Shown here: piece by piece, positions 24,768-37,200 of the stretch | Layout of the letters: each line of letters opens with the position of its first letter | How positions within the stretch are numbered: the stretch's first letter is position 1 | NCBI GenBank assembly: GCA_000469685.2 | Contig: LS997565.1 | Span: forward strand, 10,794,505 to 10,858,504 | Direction of reading: 5' to 3' | DNA: 64,000 nt | Source: Haemonchus contortus | Taxonomy: Eukaryota > Nematoda > Chromadorea > Rhabditida > Trichostrongylidae | Position numbers and translations under genes: made by a program | The notes under the pieces: generated by a model | Told to the model about the DNA's origin: nothing | Database searches by the model: none | What the model saw: only the letters and a program-made list of their open reading frames with translations

Positions 24768-25085
24768 ATGCCACTTGATCGTCAGTCATCCAGACATAGA
24801 AGTCTATCCTGCTCCCGACGGGATCTTCGAATGAGCGATGACGAAACTCACTATAAACGCCCTACGCCTACGCCGGAGCCAGTGAAAAGACCCAGCGAAG
24901 TCGTTACCGAATCCGGTTTGTCCAAATCGAGTTTCTTGTCTTTTTTGACAAAACTTAAGACTAGTATTTTTTTCCATGTTTATATTTTATTTATTTTGTT
25001 TATCGTTATTTGTTTGTTTGTTACGGCTATTGTTTACTGCTCTATATTTTGTGAGGAAAAATCAAAATTGAACGGTCTAACTTAA
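24768..25085 (+). CDS. small single-span membrane protein, unknown
   Basis: A 105-codon frame from ATG to TAA, with an in-frame stop 27 bases upstream of the ATG. The first ~60 residues are hydrophilic, with Ser/Arg-rich RHRSLSCSRRD, acidic SDDET and a proline run RPTPTPEPVKRP. Then comes one long hydrophobic segment (FFHVYILFILFIVICLFVTA) and a short Cys-containing tail ending KLNGLT. This is the layout of a tail-anchored or type II protein, probably with the N-terminus in the cytosol. The coding part is richer in GC than its flanks, which supports a real gene. No family recognised, no poly(A) signal seen, and further exons cannot be excluded. Confidence 0.45.
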   Translation: MPLDRQSSRHRSLSCSRRDLRMSDDETHYKRPTPTPEPVKRPSEVVTESGLSKSSFLSFLTKLKTSIFFHVYILFILFIVICLFVTAIVYCSIFCEEKSKLNGLT

Positions 25086-28000
25086 AGCGGAAAAGATATG
25101 GGAAGCCCCTGAGAGCTCTATTTCACTGGGAATCGGCTTTGAAACGAGAAACTTCTTCAGGAACTTATTTGGTCTACAGCTGATTGGCAAAGAGCAGTAA
25201 ATTAAAAATAGGACTATCCCATAAAGGGCAATCCCAGATGGGCATCCAGCGTGAGGCCCAATATCGATCCCTTCCCCCGCTCTTATTCCTCCCACTATTA
25301 GTGCGAGCTCACGCACCCTTCAACACAATACACTCAACGAGCGCACCAAATTCGGCCAGGAAACAATTTCCGCAGATCGAAGATCATTACTTTGGTTCTC
25401 TGGTTTTTTTCAGGATATTTATTGAAAGTCATTCCCCTTTTACGTAAAATCGTCTATAATCTGGATTTCGTGTTGTTTACCAGTTACGAACGCATCTATT
25501 TTCGAATCCATTTTGCCAATGAATAAACCCTAATTCTCTAACAAGAAGTCAGAGATCTTCGGCGGCTGTTTTCTCAGAAATCGACCGAGAGACCGTAATT
25601 CTCCTGCACGTTTTTCATAGTTTAGATATAGACTTTGTATAGTCGAAATTTAAAAAAAAACATCGAAATTACTATTGGAAACCCGGAAACTCCCTGATTT
25701 TTCAGTTTTTTAGCATTCATCACAGTATTTTTAAATTTGTCAATACAGCTAGTAAATATCGGAGCTTCATAAGGGTAAGAATTTAGGCATCATTCAGGCT
25801 TTCAACCATATCGTTAGACATTTAAAATTCTTTGACATCTATCCCTATGATATATCGGCCTCAGTAATTCTACTGGCATGCAGATATCGACGGAAAAGAA
25901 AAGAAGAAGAAAAATGCTAGTAACGAGGAAAAGTGGTTAAAATTTTCCAAAGATCCGGGGTGCCTGGCGTGCCTCAGACTTCTGCTCTTTTTGGAAATTT
26001 TTCTTCTTATGCTTTTCCAAATCAAAAGTTTCGAACTAATTGAGTGATACCAGTCGTTTCATTTGACTAGTATATACGAGGAACCTTCCAAATATCGAAA
26101 TAACTTGGGACGCATATCGGATGTAGGGCGTTTGCCTTCGAATTTTCTCAATAATCCGCCTATATTGCATGGTCAGCTTATTCTCCGATTGTATCATGTT
26201 GTTCGAATATTGGAATTTAGTTCCCAACACCATGGAATTAATCACAATAATTATAATGCCAATGAAAGGCTTCAGCTTCCTGTAGTGAAATGAATAAAAT
26301 AATCTGAATTTCATGCACCAAATGCAGTAACAAAAGCGAATTTAGCTTTTAGGATTAGTAAAATGAAGAAAAAAGTTATTCTATACTCTTGAATGTTGTT
26401 TATTTTTAACTATTCTATTTATGCATTCATGAGTTTATTCTATTCGAGTGGCTCTGCAAATCTGCAGGTCTCCCTTCATGAATGAATGAACGCTTTCCGT
26501 TTGCATGAGTTTTTCCATAGCTCATTACCTCAATATGAGGAATTCATAGACTTGGCAGGCTTGTTTTATTGAATGTGAATATGTCTTTCCTAAATTTGGC
26601 TTTATATGGACTTTATACGAACTTCTGCCAATACCACGAAGTTTAAATTTGTGTTTTCCCCACAGAGAACTAAATACCAAAATGTTTTACTGCCCGTCTT
26701 CAGGCATTCACTATGATCCCTTGTGATGTCGCATTTTACTTTGTATGCTGTCCACTTCTTAGGAGCGTTTTCAGAATCTCGCTAGAAAACTTCAAATTTA
26801 ATTTTCCCATGATAATTTTCTCTTTTGATGCTGAGGATAACCTCTTTTTCCTTGCTTCTACATTATATTTTAAATCCTGTATTTCAAAAAAAATCCATAA
26901 AATTTTATGCAATCAAAAAATTTTATGTCAGTACATAATAAACACAGGATACAGGATGATAACATAGTATACAATATAAACAAACATGCTAAACATCATT
27001 ATATGAATCATTAACATAATCATAACAAATACTATTAATATTTGATATGATATTTAATTATGAATGCATTCCTAGTAGTACTTAGTGATATACATACATA
27101 TAAGTAACCAGTAACATATGTATGTACATATATACTTATTCATTTTAATGTTGGTTGCAATGTAAAAAAAATGCAAAGAAAATTTTGCAAAAAAATGTAA
27201 TCGTCTAAGGTTGTGTACTGTATGCTTTTGAATTCTCAGTTGTCCGCCCGCTAGTGGAACAGGCCTATTTCAGAAACTTTTTCGAATCAAATATGAAATT
27301 GGCGGGAACCCTAGAATTTTCGTCATTCAAATTGAATTGAATAAATTCAAAGAAAATCTTGAAAAGTTCTAAGTTCGACGAAAGACATGGTACAGTAACG
27401 CCTGGGTTTTTACGTGAATTATGTGATTTTTTATTTTCTAAATTATCTCTTGCTGTAACCTTGGCGTAATACTCACAAATTTGAGGAGTTGTGGTCGAAA
27501 CTTCGGCCTTGGACAGGGCTCGAACCCGTATTGTGCTATCAGGACATCATGCGCTCTGGAAGGTTTTCAGATGCGAATATTTATTTACTGCAACGGCTTG
27601 ATCTTCCGATTCGAGATGATCACCTCATCATTAGCTATTTATTTGTTCTTTTCTCATCCTTTTATCTTTTTATTTTTCCTTATCTGGTTTAATAGGCATT
27701 TTGGGCCATTTCATTGTATGGGCGAGAACCTATAAGATAAACATACGTAAATAACGAAAACACAAATATTATCATAGTGACCTTCTCACTACATCCCTAT
27801 CTACATGACAAGGCCAGTTGACTGCCCCCTGGCCGTTCGATTTGTTATATGTATGAGAAATGAAACCGGAAATTTTTCCAATAACGTAGCGGGGCAAATC
27901 ATTTGCTCGCAAAGGTGTCGTAAGGGAAAAAGTGGGAATTATGTGTGTCGGTTATGAGATTTTTTTTTCAAATACCGCTAAACCACAAATGGCGTTGAGC

Positions 28001-28428
28001 ATGGGTCTTAAAGTCCGTTTTTACTGCAGTTTTGTACCTTCATCATACAAAGATCCATCCATGAATGACTTCGAGAGCTTCCGGAACGGAATGCTCCCCG
28101 TTTGATGTTTGGGAGGGTTATTATGTAATATTTATGGCTAATAATAAACATCTGCACATATATGTGTAAATGTGCCGCAAAAAATGTTTAATTAACTCAT
28201 TTCACCACTGATCACCGCAGCTGTCGTTACATCATCACCAAAAGAGTTCGTGGCCGGACTCTCCCACTTCCCCTCCCCACGTCTTTTCCCTGACGGTTTA
28301 CATTACAGGGTATACTCGGTTTTCAGGGTGGGGCTGTGAAACACATCATATACGCCCTAACACTTTGGCAGTAATGCCTCACGTCTACCTATTTTGTAGG
28401 TCCAAGACCTAGAACCTCTTCATTTCAG
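25086..28428. other. gene-poor, partly very A+T-rich region
   Basis: The stretch around 26880-27200 is strongly A+T-rich with ATACATACATAT-type repeats. No exon or RNA gene recognised. Confidence 0.4.
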
Positions 28429-28614
28429 TATTGTGGCGGAGGTCGATCGACTCCAGCAGGTTATTTTGAGCAAGCGGTTCGAATTCTAGAAAAAGAAACT
28501 CAGGAATGGGTTAAACGAAGTCTGTTTTCCCTGATGCACTCCGCTAGTCGGCTTCTCTGGCTGTTTGAGCAGCTCCAGATCCCGGTTTTGCAACCTATCC
28601 TCATTCAGAAGTAG
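28429..28614 (+). CDS. candidate terminal exon, unknown
   Basis: A good acceptor (CCTCTTCATTTCAG, ending 28428) is followed by 61 open codons and TAG. The translation is protein-like: YFEQAVRILEKETQEWVKRS, then a helix-forming LLWLFEQLQIPVLQPILIQK. No upstream exon could be assigned and no family was recognised. It could be the last exon of an undetected gene or a chance open stretch. Confidence 0.25.
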   Translation, partial: YCGGGRSTPAGYFEQAVRILEKETQEWVKRSLFSLMHSASRLLWLFEQLQIPVLQPILIQK

Positions 28615-29851
28615 AGGACTACACACCGAAGATGGGAAGCCTATCATGAGAGCACCAGTGTCAGGAGGTCATACATGTACATAGAAAATGGATCCCGGAC
28701 CATTCAATCCATTCATGATTTGCGGGTTTTGATATGATTACATGGGAAAACGAACTTTTTCGGGACAAAGGATCCTGGCGACCTCAAAGATGAGGGATCA
28801 AGTAGAACACTTCGTCGTTCCTTGAGCGATGTCCTTTTATGCTTGACAGTAAGTGTTTTCCTTTTTATAAAAATGAGGACCATTTCCATATTGACGGGCT
28901 TCAAGCCTTCCTGCATAAGCCTATTAGAACTGCTGGACGGAGTTGAATGATTAATGAAAGGAGCAGTCTCAACTGGCTGTCTCCTAGGAGGATTGGTCCA
29001 TTTCATCAATAACGAGAAGCAGCTCAAGAGCCTTTTGGAATTCATTGCCCGCTGGTTTCCTTTTGAAAAGCGAAACAACGCTCGTTGCAATTTGCAAGCC
29101 GCGTTCCTTATGAGCCACATTCTATTCCCTTCTTTCGACGACCATTCTGGCATCCCGACCTTCTGCTGAAAGGATGACTTCGAGCTCAAACATGTGCTTA
29201 GCCTTTGAAATCCACCATACCAGTTTGGTGGTTGTTTCGTCTTTTTCTTGGCCTTTCGGCGGCCTTCAATCTAGTTTGATGGCAATTGAAGTTCCTTATT
29301 TGCCTATGAACTCATTCCAGTTGTGGATGTGCTGTTCATATTTGCCACTTATTGCCTTTTTCTCTTGAAAATATGGTTTTGAAGGTCACCTGATTTCACT
29401 TTAATGCTGCCAATCTGAGCCTAACACATAGTGGTATTCTAGTCCCGGGACTCTAATCGAGCATCTGTTTTATGGGTTCCTTCGAAGGTTATTCATCTAT
29501 TGAGGAGGGAGGAACAGTTCTTACTCCATGGCCTTATTACTAGGATTGTTCTGAAGTAACTCAATGTCAAACTCAAAAATTTCTCCAAATTCATTGAGTT
29601 ATTAGCAGATGTTGTTCCGGCAAAAGGGTGGAATGGGAGATGGAAATTTAGCTTGCGAGATGAGCTTGATTAGATTCTCATTCCTCACCACTGCGTCTTT
29701 TACTGATAACTCTGTTCATTAATGTAATTGATAGGGCTTATCCATAATCCAGACTGACTGTGGCGATTGGCTGTGGCGCCTCATGCACCCTTTCGTGTCG
29801 TAGCCTACTAAGACTACTGCCTTTCTTTGAGGATGTCAAATTGCGGGTGTT
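28615..29851. other. unassigned region
   Basis: Contains a long open frame on the minus strand (28713-29189, 158 codons) with biased composition. Other frames of the same stretch look equally plausible, so no gene is called. Confidence 0.35.
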
Positions 29852-29857
29852 TTTATT
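29852..29857 (-). terminator. poly(A) signal AATAAA
   Basis: TTTATT on + (AATAAA on -), about 41 bases after the stop codon of the 99-residue gene at 29898-30393. Confidence 0.6.
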
Positions 29858-29897
29858 GTACTAGATAATTAAATACATGTAGATTCTTTGGATTTTT

Positions 29898-30393
29898 TCA
29901 AAAAATCAGATCAGGGTCTGTAAAAAGGGCCTATTAGCGCTGTAGAGTACTCGATTCCATCTGTTCGATTAGCTCTTAAAGATGGTTCTTTGCAGGCACA
30001 CTCGGTTCTGTGCGAATGCGAGTCGGCAGTTTGATTCAAAATGGTATCGTCGAAGGTCAACGGTTCGCTCTCAGTAGTGATTTGTGGAGGTAGTCGGATC
30101 AATTATTACTTACCAACTAACTTTATCATTTGTTCACGAGGACCCATAAGGTAGGGAGTGGGTTCAGAGTGCAAAGTGGCTCCATTACCCAGTGTTTGGT
30201 CCGAGACTCGTATCTCTTTCGCAAGCCGTCCAGATTCCCAATTTCGTGGGTATTCAATAGCGACACGTCTGATAGAAAAAGCATTGACTGGTTTTTTGTC
30301 AACGAAATCTTTGAATAAGCCCAAATACACCTTCATAACACTGCTATGGGCATGAATGGGAAGTCTTGAATGAAAGCAGAGACGTGGAGGCAT
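29898..30393 (-). CDS. 99-residue protein, unknown function
   Basis: Two exons on minus: 30393-30114 (93 codons plus one base) and 29917-29898. The donor GTAAGT and acceptor TTTTTACAG agree in phase and give an end of ...MIKLVDPDLIF. A TTATTTTAG shortly before the ATG could be a trans-splice acceptor. An AATAAA follows 41 bases after the stop. The N-terminus is basic with few acids (MPPRLCFHSRLPIHAHS), as in mitochondrial presequences. The middle reads KVYLGLFKDFVDKKPVNAFS, and the end has the compact GNGATLHSEPTPYLMGPREQ. No family was recognised; a mitochondrial location is only a guess. Support is the splice, start and poly(A) signals together. Confidence 0.55.
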
Positions 30394-31260
30394 TTTCAAA
30401 AGATGTAATAAACTAAAATAACAAAATTCATATAACATCTGTACTTAAGCTAAAATTACATTTCTGAGGACCTCGAAAAGTGAAAACCCAAACTTCAAAA
30501 CCTCATCTCTCTTGTTTTGAAAGTAATTTATGCAAAAAAGTAACTGGTCAGTGCACCCTGTAGGCCTGTATGTAAACATACCCTAAAAGCCTAGGTGTAC
30601 TGAATTGGCACTCGCCCAAAAAAACCAAATTCTCTCATTTCTGATATTCGGCCATTGGCTGCGAATTAGCTCAGGAAGGTAAATATACTGAAGAGTGGCT
30701 TCTGCAAGTTGCTGTATTGGCCAAAAAAGATTTTAAGTGCCCTTACGATCGATGTGGGTGCTGAGTGCACGGCACACTGGGGATGACATTGATCAATTGG
30801 AAATCATTTTATCCTCTCTATACATGAGGCTGCTATAAGGTTTCGCATATCCCAATATAGAATAACACTTACCCGCTGTTGACCCAAAAAACAGTTCTCA
30901 TTTCGGCCCAGAGCGGTTATTAGCAGTAGGAAACGACCTGAAGGGTTCGACAAAAAAATGAATTATTGAAGGCTCAAGAGGGGCATATCGGCTTAGGAGG
31001 AACTGGTGAGGTCATAATCCGGGTATGGTAGGGTATCGAGGCTATTTCGATGGAAAATTCAAGCGACGAGGCATTCACGAGCGCCCATCTTCATCGGTCC
31101 TTCTCTAATTGGCGCTTTGAGATTAGAATTGGGGAATCGGAATGAGGGGCCTAATTACTTTTGCCTTTTTGGGTATCGTATCCAAGCCGGAAACACCAAC
31201 CCAACGGAGCTCTTATTGTAAATTTCCATTGTCAGTTAAGCAACTGAGGTTGGCTTTTAG

Positions 31261-34200
31261 GTATGCCAAAGCAACAGCCCATTGCGATCTCCTGGTCACC
31301 TTCAAGCCGAATCAAAATGAACAAGAGATGAAACAGCTTGTAGCCTGGCTTGTGGACATTGTAAGTGACTTACATGTAGGGGCCACTTTAGAGAAATGGC
31401 AGTAGTTGGCTTGTTTTTGTCCTTTTTCTGAAGGTATGTACATCCGTCCCACGGACAGTGTTACAGTAACAATTGCTCAGATCAAAACCAACGAGCCGCA
31501 GCTGAAGATTGAGATCAGGCATCACAACCTCAAGGATTGCTACGCCCTTTACCTTACGGCCGGCTATAAAAGGTTAGTGCATCGTACCTGTCGTCATTTT
31601 TTCATTTAATATCGATTGGTCATTTCCATTTCTTCATATTTTCGCTCTTTCATCATTCTCAGGCTTTTCCCCTCAGGCGCCTTTTCGATATTATTGTTCA
31701 TTTCTTGATTCAGCCAGTGGATGGACTCCCACTCATCTTAATTGTTTGTTTAGGAACAATTTGCCATTCAAGACTCGTAAACAACAACCCCGAGGAGCTT
31801 CTCCTCGCTTTTCAAGTAGTAAATGTGTAGTTCAAATGAAATGGTCCGTTTTCGCTGTCATTAGAAAATCCGGAGTAAGGCCGAAGTCGCGAAAATTGGC
31901 ATCACTCCCCTTTCTGCAAGATTCCTGAGGCAAAGTTTGTATGAGTTAAGTGTAAAGAATTAACCTAAATCAGTAAATGTCTCACGGAAGGGTAGGCCGA
32001 GTTCTACGGGGACATAAGGTAGTTTCGGCCTTCGCTTTTTTGCTCTAGAAAACTCGTCCGACGAGACCAAACTGGACTATTCCCGAGGCGAAATTCAATT
32101 TCTCCACAAGGAATGTGCTGCTGTGTTCGAAACATTATGGCAATTGTTTTTATGTCGTCAACCCGATTAGGCTAGCCAGCTGCTGGGACGGCTCATCAAT
32201 ACCCCCAGTTATCCTCAAAATAAGACGTTCCTAAGCTGCTTCCCGAGCTGCTTAGGAATCAGGCGTCAACGTCGAGGCTTCATGCACACACAAACGGGAA
32301 ATACGTCGGAACGTGCTTGAAATTTTCTGAAATATTCAATATGTATTAATAAAATATTGTAATTATAAAATATAATAGTATTAATTAAATATTATGAATA
32401 AAAAAATATAAAATCAGCTATGATGTTTTGTATTGAGAAGAAAGTTCTTAGGTCGGGCCAACAGCATTCAATTGTTTCAGCCTGTTGAAAGGAGCTGAAT
32501 TATGTCACATCAAAAAACCTGTGAAAAGTCGATTTGGTGGAGGCCTTCGAGAATTTTCATTTGAAGAAGCACAATGTTTTTCTGGGATCGAAGGACGCAA
32601 CACGTTTCTCACCGATACTGAACGGTCTATCATCGGTGAGTCTTCAAAGAAATAGTTAGGCTCTATGCTTTCCTCATACGGCTCTATGGGCCCCTCGCTA
32701 CTTTTTGACCATCCAAAGTAAGAACTACAAAATATATAGCGTGGCTGCGGAAAAACAATTCCACAAACAAGAAATTTCCGCAAGGAGTTTCACGTAACAG
32801 TTCATAAGAAATTTTGTTGGAATATCATAAATATTCAAAAAAAGTCGTCCCACTGAGAACAACATGAAGAAGAACTATCGAGAATATCATGGGCGCTTGT
32901 AAAAACCAGATAATGACATTCTAAAAAAGCTTGTAATATTTATAATAACTGGAAATATAACAATGAGTAGGTAATAAAGAATAAATGAAAGTATAGAAAG
33001 ATATTCTGATTCCACTTATTCTTCGAGATAAGTTGGTAATTCAGTGAAGCAGATGGTGGACATGATGCGAGCACCAAAAGGTGGGATTTCTCTTAATCTA
33101 CCAACAAGGACTATTACCATACGAGAAGGGATGGCTATCGGTGAGTAATTTCCTCCTTTTTTTCAAAAAAAATTTGGCAAAATTGGTTGTCGTAACAAAT
33201 AAGGCAAGCACTAGTCTACTCAATTCTCAGGGCTTCAAATGCCTACTGGTTGCTTAGCGTAATACTCCTGAGAGAACTACAGCTTTGAAGGAATGGTTTA
33301 AGTTTCTTTAGAACAAAAAAAAAGTTTCTATTTGGAGACCATATACACTTTCACAAGTAGCTATTCCTTGGAAAGTAAACCGAAACTATCACAGTTTGTG
33401 AGGATGTCACAATCTTACCATTAGATAAACAAGAAAATGTTCATGTAAACAACAAAACAAGGAGACAACAAATTCAATGAAAATGAAATGAAATTCAGTT
33501 CCTCAATTGATCTCTGCCAACCTCATTGAAAATGTCTTGCCACTACACAGTTCGGAATTTTTAAAACATTTGCAACAGAAATGGGTACTGTCTGCAGGTA
33601 GGCTTATTTCATCCTTTTTTTTGTTTTTTTTTTCATGCTGCTTATGACTGTGTTAGTCCTTTCTTCGTATTATCCCTACCTTAGCTGACGGTACCAAAAG
33701 GAATCGCTGAGCATTAGCATTCGAGCACATCAAACAGCTTAGTCCATGCTCTAAACGTCAAATCTTCTTTCAAGGTGAACAACCAGTGGATGAAATTCGA
33801 GACTATTTTGGTACCGAGATTGCGATGTACTTCTCTTGGCTCGGACATATGACTACGGCTCTTTGGTTTCCTGCTATCTTGGGTTCGTATTAAGCTGTTT
33901 TCATGCGAGTGGTAAATTATATGTTGTGTCTTTCATCAAGACAGATTTGTTACAGGTCTCCTGATGTATTTCTTCTCCGGATTCACATATAAAACCTCGT
34001 CAACGAAAGAAGGCAAGCAGGACTCTTTCCAGGTTTCCACATCAATAACTTCATTTTGTTCTTCAACTATCAAGAACTGCTTCATTTCATTTTTCCAATA
34101 ACACTACTCATGAATTTCTCGCGAGTAATTTGGTTTCGCTTTGAGGAATTGGTCGGTAAAGTAATGCTCCCAGTAGAGTAGTAGGCGAGTTCCTGGGTAT

Positions 34201-37200
34201 GTACTGATATTCAACAGTTCCACTAGAAAGTCTTGAAAAAGAACGAGACCTCCCGACCTACATACATGCACTCCTTCTCAACTTGGGCTTGTTTCAGGGG
34301 AGTTACTTGTAACTCATTTCACATAGTGTTAGTGATGCCTTCTTCGGGAAAAAAGCTCAAAAGAAGATGGAACCTCTGTTCGCTTCCGTCCCCTAGCCAT
34401 GGATCTTGAGTGATGTAGCAGTCTTTCCAATGATAAAGAGCGAAAGTTGAAAATGTGACCAATAGCCTTGATTCGAAACTAAAATATATCCTATGCTTTT
34501 ATAAATTAAATAGATCCATGATTTTATCCTCTCATGAGGGCCCACACCAGATGCACATGCATGACTTCATGCTATGACTTGACTTCTAGACAAAATTAAG
34601 GTTCTTCCGTGCGAGTATGAACCTACTCTAGTTTCCTCTCCTTTCGCTCTCTTCCGGTTTCTAGGATTTTTCTGCGGGATTCTAGCCCATTATGATTTCA
34701 GCTATTCTCCGACATATCATTTGTATGCTTTGCATTTTTCAATTGTGTCTGGTCAACGGCTTATTTGGAATCCTGGAAAAGGAAGCAAGCTGAATTAGCC
34801 TTCAGATGGGGAACGTACGACAGCAATTGCGATTCCTTTCTTCAAGATCCACGACCACAGTTTCGGGTATGAACTTGATTGGTGAGCGCCCTTGTGAAAT
34901 GGTGAGGACTACACATTCAGGGAGAATCCTTCGCCCCGAATCCAGTCTCGGGTCGGATGGAGCCGTTCTATCCACCCTGGAAACATGCAATTGTTAGATA
35001 CGGTAAGTGATCAGGACCTCCATGCATCTATGATGATTTTTAGCATTTCTTGCATTTTTTGAGTATTTTTTTATTTTTTATTTGTTTGTATTTGTAGTAC
35101 TTAATTTTTTTGATTTTTTTTTCAGGTATAACTTATCCATTGACGGTGTTCTTTGTGATATGCATGTTCGCTGCAATGCTCATTGTCTTCCAAGTCCAAG
35201 ATGCGGCTGATTTGTGAGTTCGTTTTCTTCTTTCATCGAGTACTCTTCGAAATTGGGCCTATCTGACGGTTACCCTATACGTCTCGCTTCACCCGGCAAG
35301 TGGCATTCATTGCGTAGGGATCCAATTTTGCTGAAAGTAATTCATAAGACCACCCTATGTCCAAAGACAGAACTGCCCCTTAGCCAGACTTTCAGTACCT
35401 GAATAACATCTGCCCTGAGGCTTCTTCTCTACGTAGCAGTTCATGGCAAGTAGACAACCAGAAGATGTTTTTGGAATCACACTAAACTCTTTTCGGATTC
35501 CTAGGCAATCTTGATCGGCTCTTCAGAAACGACTTCTTACCAACCTGACCCTTTCCAGGGTTCACCCGGAGGGTTGCTCCTGAACGTAAATAGGCAGGTC
35601 TTTATGATAGTTTGATGATTCGACTTCTTTCAGCTATTTCGGGTCAAGTTTTCTTCTCTCATGGATCTGTTACATGCCCATGATCGTCTATGCCTTGATG
35701 ATTGTGATCAGTGACAAAATTTATCGTCAACTAGCATTGTTTCTCAATGATTTAGGTAGGCGACGGTAATACATTGCCCACTGAGTTTACCTATTCGCGT
35801 TGAATTTTTTTCAGAAAATTATCGAACTGATGATGAATATGAAGACTTTTTAATTAGTAAAATAGTTATTTTTCAATTTGTCACCGCGTTTGGATCACTG
35901 TTCTACATCGCTTTCTACTTGAAAGATATGAAGAGGCTTCAAGAGGTAAAATGTTGACTTTATTTCCATGGAAATAGATGGCTTCTTCTCATACATCTGA
36001 CGCATTGATGGATTACTGTCGGAGGAGCTCAGTTTCTGGATTGGTCTGATCGCCGGCAGTTAGAGCTTTGTGCACAAGGGTAATGCTCGAGGGGCGTAGC
36101 AATGGATACCGTACCCAACCATTCCTATTTAATTATGTTATTTATCATAGGTTTCCTTGATTTTTTATTGGCATCAGTTTGAAAGCGGCATTCATGAATC
36201 TGAGGAATTCAAGGGGAAGAGAAAGAGGGTAGAGGGTTAGCAGCGTCCTTGTAATGGATCGGTTGTTCGGAATTCTAGGCTTAAACAACTCTATGCCTGT
36301 TACATAGTGAACCTTGAATTATTTGAAAACAATCTTTCAGACACTAGCGACTTTGTTGATCACTCGACAGATCACTCAGAATGTCATGGAGACGGCTGTA
36401 CCCTTTCTGATGGAGAAGGTGAAGCTCAGCCGACTCGCCTATAAAATGACCAAGTCAGTTTTTTCCAGCAACTTCAACAGCTGTGTAACACTGATAGGTA
36501 CTCCTGCCAGAGAAGACATTGTTATGTTACCCTTATCTCATCTCATCCACTTCACACACACTTTCTATTTGATTTTCTGTAGTAAAGGGTCATTGCTCCC
36601 TTATCCATTGTTCAGGATGAATATATGAACTAAGGCTCGTGAAGGACTAATTATATAAATGAAAATACTGAAATGGGAATTACATACGAGGGTCAAACTG
36701 GGAGAATCTGGTCACCCTTCAACATTCAGCGCTTGCCTCGTTCATGGCGGGCATAAGCTCATCATGGGTTACGAACAAATTCAAATCGAAAGAAGTAGGT
36801 ACAATTGTAGAAAGTGTAAGTACATCCAAATTTAGAGCCCATCAATAGGAATGCGTCGAGAGTCGAATATAAATGAACATAAATAATGCAACCCACAACA
36901 TTTAAAGTAGTTAGACAGTATCTACAGCTCAACCTGGGCACCCGGGGCAACCAAGCTATCCCTCTGAGTCCGGCTGGCTGGAAAGGCTATAACGCTTGGA
37001 ACGGATCTCAGCTTGATACCCACCCAGTGCAACCGAATCTCCCATCCTTTCTATACTCCTCAGCCAGGTTGGCTGGTATGACACTTGCTGGTAGGACAAA
37101 AGTACAGGATGTTCATTTGCTGACCACCCCCTATTTTGCGCTTTACTATAGTAATGAGTAATCTCAGTTGAAACCTGCCTGCATCCATTATTCTTCACTT

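Noticed and set aside
27490..27540. tRNA-like GGGCTCGAACCCG B-box on +
   Set aside because: No matching A box or foldable acceptor stem nearby.
28713..29189. 158-codon open frame on minus
   Set aside because: Low-complexity Ser/Arg/Pro composition; another frame of the same strand and a + frame are equally open, so no coding direction is supported.
31746..31928. Possible anoctamin exon after TTGTTTAG
   Set aside because: The exon at 32481 joins exon 2 directly with the expected ANO8 sequence, so the stretch is intronic.
32224..32267. Small hairpin TTCCTAAGC/GCTTAGGAA
   Set aside because: Only 9-base perfect arms with a 13-base loop; expected by chance at this scale.
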